Assembly (NCBI GenBank): GCA_016291475.1
Contig: JAEEXJ010000026.1
Span: forward strand, 1 to 34,075
Source: Lachnospiraceae bacterium
GTDB lineage: Bacteria; Bacillota_A; Clostridia; Lachnospirales; Lachnospiraceae
DNA length: 34,075 bases
Direction: 5' to 3'
Shown in pieces: positions 30,795-34,075 of this stretch. The notes below the pieces were generated by a model. It searched no databases and was not told the DNA's origin. It saw nothing but the letters and a program-made list of their open reading frames with translations. Positions within the stretch are counted from its first letter, which is position 1, and each line of letters begins with the position of its first letter. The position numbers were made by a program, and so were the translations under genes.

Positions 30795-31442
30795 TCATTC
30801 TCCTGCTTTGTAGCTTATGGTCACTCCGTCTGCCATCGGAAGTATCGCCGACTTCAGCATCGGATTCGATGCCACTTCACTTAAATACATCCTCATCCTG
30901 TCATGAATGGTACGATCCCTTCTTCTGACCGCATATCTTGATTCGATTACATCCCCATCCTGCAGGCAGTTATCCGATACCAGCATTCCGCCGGGAGCAA
31001 GGAGCCTGATGAGTTCGGGAAGGAAGGTGATATACTGACCCTTCGCCGAATCAAGAAAGATAAAATCATATGTGCCGCTCTCAAGCGTAGGAAGGATCTT
31101 TTCCGCATCTCCCTCCAAGAGGGTTATGTTTCCGTTCGGTCCTGCGTACTTTTCAAAGTTTTCTTTTGCCTTGATGATCCTTGGTTCGTAGTTTTCTATT
31201 GTGGTTATGGCTGACCCTTTCGCATATTCATTCATCAGCAGTGCGGAAAAGCCGACGGCAGTTCCGACTTCCAGGATGTTTGCGGGCTTTACATATCCCA
31301 TCAGGAACCTGAGAAGGCCGCAAACACTGGGCCTGATAATGGGAATACCGTTCTCAAGTGCCTCCACCCTGACAGATTCAAGACCATCCGTAAGGGGAAG
31401 GGATGTCAGCTCTATGTATTTTTCGGTACGATCTATATGCAT
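30795..31442 (-). CDS. SAM-dependent O-methyltransferase (YrrM / Methyltransf_3 type)
   Basis: Predicted methyltransferase of 215 residues. SAM motif I is ILEVGTAVGFSALLM; the following acidic residue is in TTIENYEP; the catalytic/metal region is FIFLDSAKGQY and GGMLVSDNCLQDG. YrrM-like proteins next to U32 genes in Firmicutes have been connected with tRNA wobble-uridine modification (TrmR with TrhP), so the pair is probably a tRNA-modification unit. I start at the ATG at 31442 (MHIDRTEKY); the frame is open to 31490 but those codons are the terminator hairpin itself. No good ribosome site is visible before 31442, so the start is the least certain part. Confidence 0.9.
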   Translation of the reverse strand: MHIDRTEKYIELTSLPLTDGLESVRVEALENGIPIIRPSVCGLLRFLMGYVKPANILEVGTAVGFSALLMNEYAKGSAITTIENYEPRIIKAKENFEKYAGPNGNITLLEGDAEKILPTLESGTYDFIFLDSAKGQYITFLPELIRLLAPGGMLVSDNCLQDGDVIESRYAVRRRDRTIHDRMRMYLSEVASNPMLKSAILPMADGVTISYKAGE

Positions 31443-31460
31443 AATTCGGTGTTTTTTTCC

Positions 31461-31486
31461 TAAAAAGGGCGTCCCTAAGGACGCCC
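31461..31486 (-). terminator. Terminator between the MltG-like and O-methyltransferase genes
   Basis: GGGCGTCC (minus 31486-31479) pairs with GGACGCCC (31474-31467), loop of four, then five T (31466-31462). It lies 12 bases after the MltG-like stop. Only about 20 bases separate it from the next start codon. Confidence 0.85.
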
Positions 31487-31497
31487 CCACATTTTGA

Positions 31498-32007
31498 TCA
31501 ATTTTCCCCTGTACTTTCCGTCTGCTCTTCGGATCCGCCTTCCTCCGCAGGAGCAGCTTCCTCTGTTATATTTTCCGCATTGGGAGATATCGGAGGTCCG
31601 ATAACGGACTCATCCAATTCTTCCTCGACCGAGTTGAGCTCGGATATCTGTGCGAACATATCCTCCGCGGTCTGATCGGTACGGAAAGTGTATGTTCCGC
31701 CTTTCACGCCTTCACGATACTCGGATGCATAATACTGAAGCGCAAAGAGAACGGAATCCCTGGAGAGGCCTTTTTCTTCAAAAAGTTCTCCCAGCTGCTT
31801 GGCACTGAAATCAACGGGTATCTCCACGGTAACCTCACGTCCATATCCCTCGGGAGACATCGGCTCTTCGGTAAATACCCTGTATCCGAGATCGTAGCAC
31901 CTGGTGGCGCCTTTGATCACAAAATAAATTATTATCACCCACATCGCGACCCTGAAGACCATGTCAAGGACGGAGAAGGATAAAAACATTGCTTTCTTTT
32001 TGTTCAT
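31498..32007 (-). CDS. Short MltG/YceG-like membrane protein without catalytic domain
   Basis: Protein of 169 residues. A basic N-terminus and one membrane segment (about 14-33) lead to an extracellular domain (about 58-118) resembling the N-terminal LysM-like part of MltG/YceG lytic transglycosylases: VTVEIPVDFSAKQLGELFEE, GLSRDSVLFALQYYA, and EGVKGGTYTF. The catalytic YceG domain is missing; the rest is an acidic, Glu/Ser-rich tail (about 125-169). Stop and terminator follow in order, so this looks like a natural short form rather than a broken gene. It lies 26 bases after ylbF; a small GCGGT/ACCGC hairpin is in the gap. The ribosome site is weak. Confidence 0.8.
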   Translation of the reverse strand: MNKKKAMFLSFSVLDMVFRVAMWVIIIYFVIKGATRCYDLGYRVFTEEPMSPEGYGREVTVEIPVDFSAKQLGELFEEKGLSRDSVLFALQYYASEYREGVKGGTYTFRTDQTAEDMFAQISELNSVEEELDESVIGPPISPNAENITEEAAPAEEGGSEEQTESTGEN

Positions 32008-32033
32008 CTCATTACTGTGCGGTCATAACCGCT

Positions 32034-32357
32034 TTAATCAAAATCTAAGCTTTCTATGATTCGGTACGTCGTATCCTGCATCATTTTGCAGAGGGCAAGC
32101 TCTGCGTCAAAAAACTGATCCGCTACCGGATTCCCTGCCCTGAAGCCCAGCATTTCGGTTCTGAAGGAATCATACTCCCCCAGGTCGATGTCTTCGGACT
32201 GCTGAAAATTATAATTCCTCTTTCTGAAATCATCAACCCTGCGCTTCAGATCTGGATCTTTCTTCAGTTCATCGAGGGCTCGTCTGTACTCCTGATAAAC
32301 CTCAGATCCTTTAAGGGCCGCAATATAAGTCTGTAATGCAGCTTCAATGTACTCCAA
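32034..32357 (-). CDS. YlbF-family regulator
   Basis: Small helical protein of 107 residues of the YlbF/YmcA family, whose B. subtilis members (RicF, RicA) form a complex with RicT that steers RNase Y and affects competence, sporulation and biofilm. Characteristic is LKGSEVYQEYRRALDELKKD and PDLKRRVDDFRKRNYNFQ. It starts at a TTG (32357-32355) 6 bases after AGGAG, and that ribosome site overlaps the TAG stop of the RNase J gene (32369-32367). This tight coupling suggests a shared job in mRNA decay. No cysteine ligands typical of the iron-sulphur Ric complex are evident except Cys90, so function by analogy only. Confidence 0.88.
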   Translation of the reverse strand: MEYIEAALQTYIAALKGSEVYQEYRRALDELKKDPDLKRRVDDFRKRNYNFQQSEDIDLGEYDSFRTEMLGFRAGNPVADQFFDAELALCKMMQDTTYRIIESLDFD

Positions 32358-32366
32358 ATCTTACTC

Positions 32367-34064
32367 CTATACTTCCTCGATGATTGGAAGGATCATTGGC
32401 TTACGCTTAAGATTCTTCCATACGAAATCGCCGATGGAATCCTTGACGGAAGTTTTGATGGTATTCCAGTCCGCTCCGCTGTCGATACATTTCTCAACGG
32501 TCATGAGCGCAACTTCGGATGCCTGCGACAGAAGATCTTCGGATTCCTTGATATATACGAATCCTCTGGATACTATGTCGGGACCCGCGATCAGCTGACC
32601 CTCCGTGGTAATGCTCATACAGACTATGATTATTCCGTCCGCAGCAAGCCTCTGTCTGTCTCTTAAAACGACATTTCCTACATCGCCTACACCGGATCCG
32701 TCAACAAGGATATCTCCTACGGTAACCTTGCCGGTTATATCTGCGCTGTCCGGTCCGAGTTCCAGGACATCACCGCTCGATAAGATCTTGATGCGGTCCT
32801 TGGAAAAACCGAGATACTGTGCGATGGCAGCCTGTGCCATAAGATGCTTGTACTCCCCGTGAACGGGCACGGAAAACTTGGGCTGTACCAGGCTGTAAAT
32901 AAGCTTTATCTCTTCCTGGCAGGCATGTCCCGATACATGGACATCCTGGTAAGAGACGTGTACTCCTTTTTGAAGGAGCTGGTTTATGATCTTTGTTACG
33001 GGCTTCTCATTTCCCGGGATGGGATGGGATGAGAAAATAACCGTATCTCCCGCACCGATGGTGATCTTCCTGTGAGTTCCGTCGGCCATTCTCGAAAGAG
33101 CGGCCATGCTCTCGCCCTGGCTTCCCGTGGTTATGATGACCTGCTTGTCCGCCGGTATCTCCTTCATCTCATCAAGAGTTACAAGGGTGTTTTCGGGAAT
33201 CTCTATGCGCTCAAGGCGCTGTGCGGTATCTATGATATTGACCATGCTTCGACCCTCAACGGCAACTTTCCTGCCGAATTTATAGGCCGTGTTGATGATC
33301 TGACGAACTCTGTCCACATTCGAAGCAAAGGTTGCAACAAATATTCTCGAGTTCTTGTTCTGCTCAAACAGATTGTCGAAAATCGGCGCCAGGGTTTTCT
33401 CGGAAGGAGTAAAGCCCGGACGTTCGGCGTTGGTGGAGTCGCACATAAGCGCAAGTACACCCTTTTTACCGATCTCGGCAAATCTCTGAAGATCAATGGA
33501 GTCTCCGTATACCGGAGTGTAATCAACCTTGAAATCGCCCGTATGAACCACGCATCCGACGGGGGAATAAATCGCAAGTGCAGCCGCATCAACAATACTG
33601 TGATTGGTACGGATGAACTCTACTCTGAAGGCTCCGAGGTTGATCGACTGCCCGAAGGTTACCACCTTTCGTCTGACGGTATCCATCAGGCTTACTCCCT
33701 GTGAGGAGTGATCCTTGTCATATTCCGTAAGCTTATGCTCTATAAGACCCATGGTGAGTCTGGTGGCATAAACGGCGGCGGGCACCCTGGCCAGTATATA
33801 GGCGATGGCGCCTATGTGGTCCTCGTGACCGTGGGTAATGACAAAACCTTTCAGCTTGTCATAATTCTCCTCGATATAGGATACATCAGGGATTACGAGG
33901 TCGATTCCCAGCATGTCATCCTGCGGAAATGCGAGTCCGCAATCCACGACGATAATACTGTCTTCGTATTCGAAGGCAGTGATGTTCATTCCGATCTGTT
34001 CAAGCCCTCCCAAAGGGATGATCTTAAGCTTGGACGTCGGAATCTCTTTATTATTGTTACTCAA
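32367..34064 (-). CDS. rnj: Ribonuclease J
   Basis: Metallo-beta-lactamase / beta-CASP ribonuclease that degrades and matures RNA (5'-3' exonuclease and endonuclease activity). The 565 residues contain LKIIPLGGLEQIGMN (13-27), the zinc motif HGHEDHIGA (78-86), VHTGDFKVD, the beta-CASP region with CDSTNAERPGFTPSE and VATFASNVDR, HVSGHA and SVPVHGEYKHL. The C-terminal domain is present. The first start codon is TTG at 34064-34062; only 11 bases of upstream sequence are visible, the frame stays open to the window edge and no ribosome site is seen, so the true start may be further upstream. It opens the visible run RNase J - YlbF - MltG-like. I cannot assign J1 or J2. Confidence 0.95.
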   Translation of the reverse strand: MSNNNKEIPTSKLKIIPLGGLEQIGMNITAFEYEDSIIVVDCGLAFPQDDMLGIDLVIPDVSYIEENYDKLKGFVITHGHEDHIGAIAYILARVPAAVYATRLTMGLIEHKLTEYDKDHSSQGVSLMDTVRRKVVTFGQSINLGAFRVEFIRTNHSIVDAAALAIYSPVGCVVHTGDFKVDYTPVYGDSIDLQRFAEIGKKGVLALMCDSTNAERPGFTPSEKTLAPIFDNLFEQNKNSRIFVATFASNVDRVRQIINTAYKFGRKVAVEGRSMVNIIDTAQRLERIEIPENTLVTLDEMKEIPADKQVIITTGSQGESMAALSRMADGTHRKITIGAGDTVIFSSHPIPGNEKPVTKIINQLLQKGVHVSYQDVHVSGHACQEEIKLIYSLVQPKFSVPVHGEYKHLMAQAAIAQYLGFSKDRIKILSSGDVLELGPDSADITGKVTVGDILVDGSGVGDVGNVVLRDRQRLAADGIIIVCMSITTEGQLIAGPDIVSRGFVYIKESEDLLSQASEVALMTVEKCIDSGADWNTIKTSVKDSIGDFVWKNLKRKPMILPIIEEV

Positions 34065-34075
34065 TATAAGTTTTC

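Noticed and set aside
31443..31490. N-terminal extension of the O-methyltransferase (MGASLGTPFLGKK)
   Set aside because: These codons are the hairpin and T run of the preceding terminator; the family begins near MHIDRTEKY.
1..34075. Mobile elements, prophage, toxin-antitoxin or defence island
   Set aside because: No transposase, integrase, phage, restriction or Cas-like proteins and no terminal repeats were found; the genes are core metabolic, envelope and RNA genes.

Overview
The window looks like a chromosomal core segment of a motile, low-to-moderate-GC anaerobic Firmicute of the Lachnospiraceae (Butyrivibrio / Roseburia / Lachnospira-like). The pointers are a type III glutamine synthetase, a class 1B dihydroorotate dehydrogenase (PyrD plus PyrK), RNase J with a YlbF-family partner, FtsEX with an M23 hydrolase, LCP and CPBP proteins, a YjfB-family motility protein, strong AAGGAG-type ribosome sites and several TTG starts. 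Assignment to family is inference; no marker RNA is present. I see no insertion sequence, prophage, CRISPR array or rRNA. Nearly everything runs on the minus strand; only a gene fragment at the left edge, pdxK and capA run on the plus strand.

Left part (1-5784): the tail of an unidentified, probably highly expressed plus-strand gene; a bidirectional terminator; a GntR/FCD regulator whose promoter is overlapped by a perfect inverted repeat; ispE; a small family-specific protein behind a sigma-D-like promoter; and pyrC-pyrK-pyrD. Middle (5702-12846): a very large RND exporter with a built-in periplasmic coiled coil, read from the same strand as an upstream MocR regulator. The MocR gene faces pdxK across a 118-bp control region, which suggests PdxR-type control of vitamin B6 salvage. 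deoC follows, convergent with pdxK.

Cell-envelope part (12951-21237): a secreted NlpC/P60 hydrolase and a membrane-anchored CapA-like protein diverge from a region with WalR-like motifs. Convergent to capA is a minus-strand run of cdaR-like regulator, ftsE, ftsX, an M23 hydrolase and ctpA, a plausible division-site peptidoglycan-hydrolysis unit.

Right part (21400-34075): yjfB; a CPBP protease - acyl-ACP thioesterase - CvfB operon lying directly behind a tRNA-Gln(CUG) gene and its terminator; a DUF815 ATPase downstream of glnN; then LCP protein, U32 peptidase and O-methyltransferase; and finally a short MltG-like protein, YlbF and RNase J at the right edge, whose 5' end may lie outside.

The observations most worth a second look are: the MocR protein with arginine at the position of the PLP-binding lysine; the RND exporter with a roughly 300-residue coiled coil and five 7-residue repeats; a regulator-to-exporter-to-pyrimidine gene run with tight overlaps; the WalR-like sites; and a tRNA terminator standing where the next operon's promoter should be.
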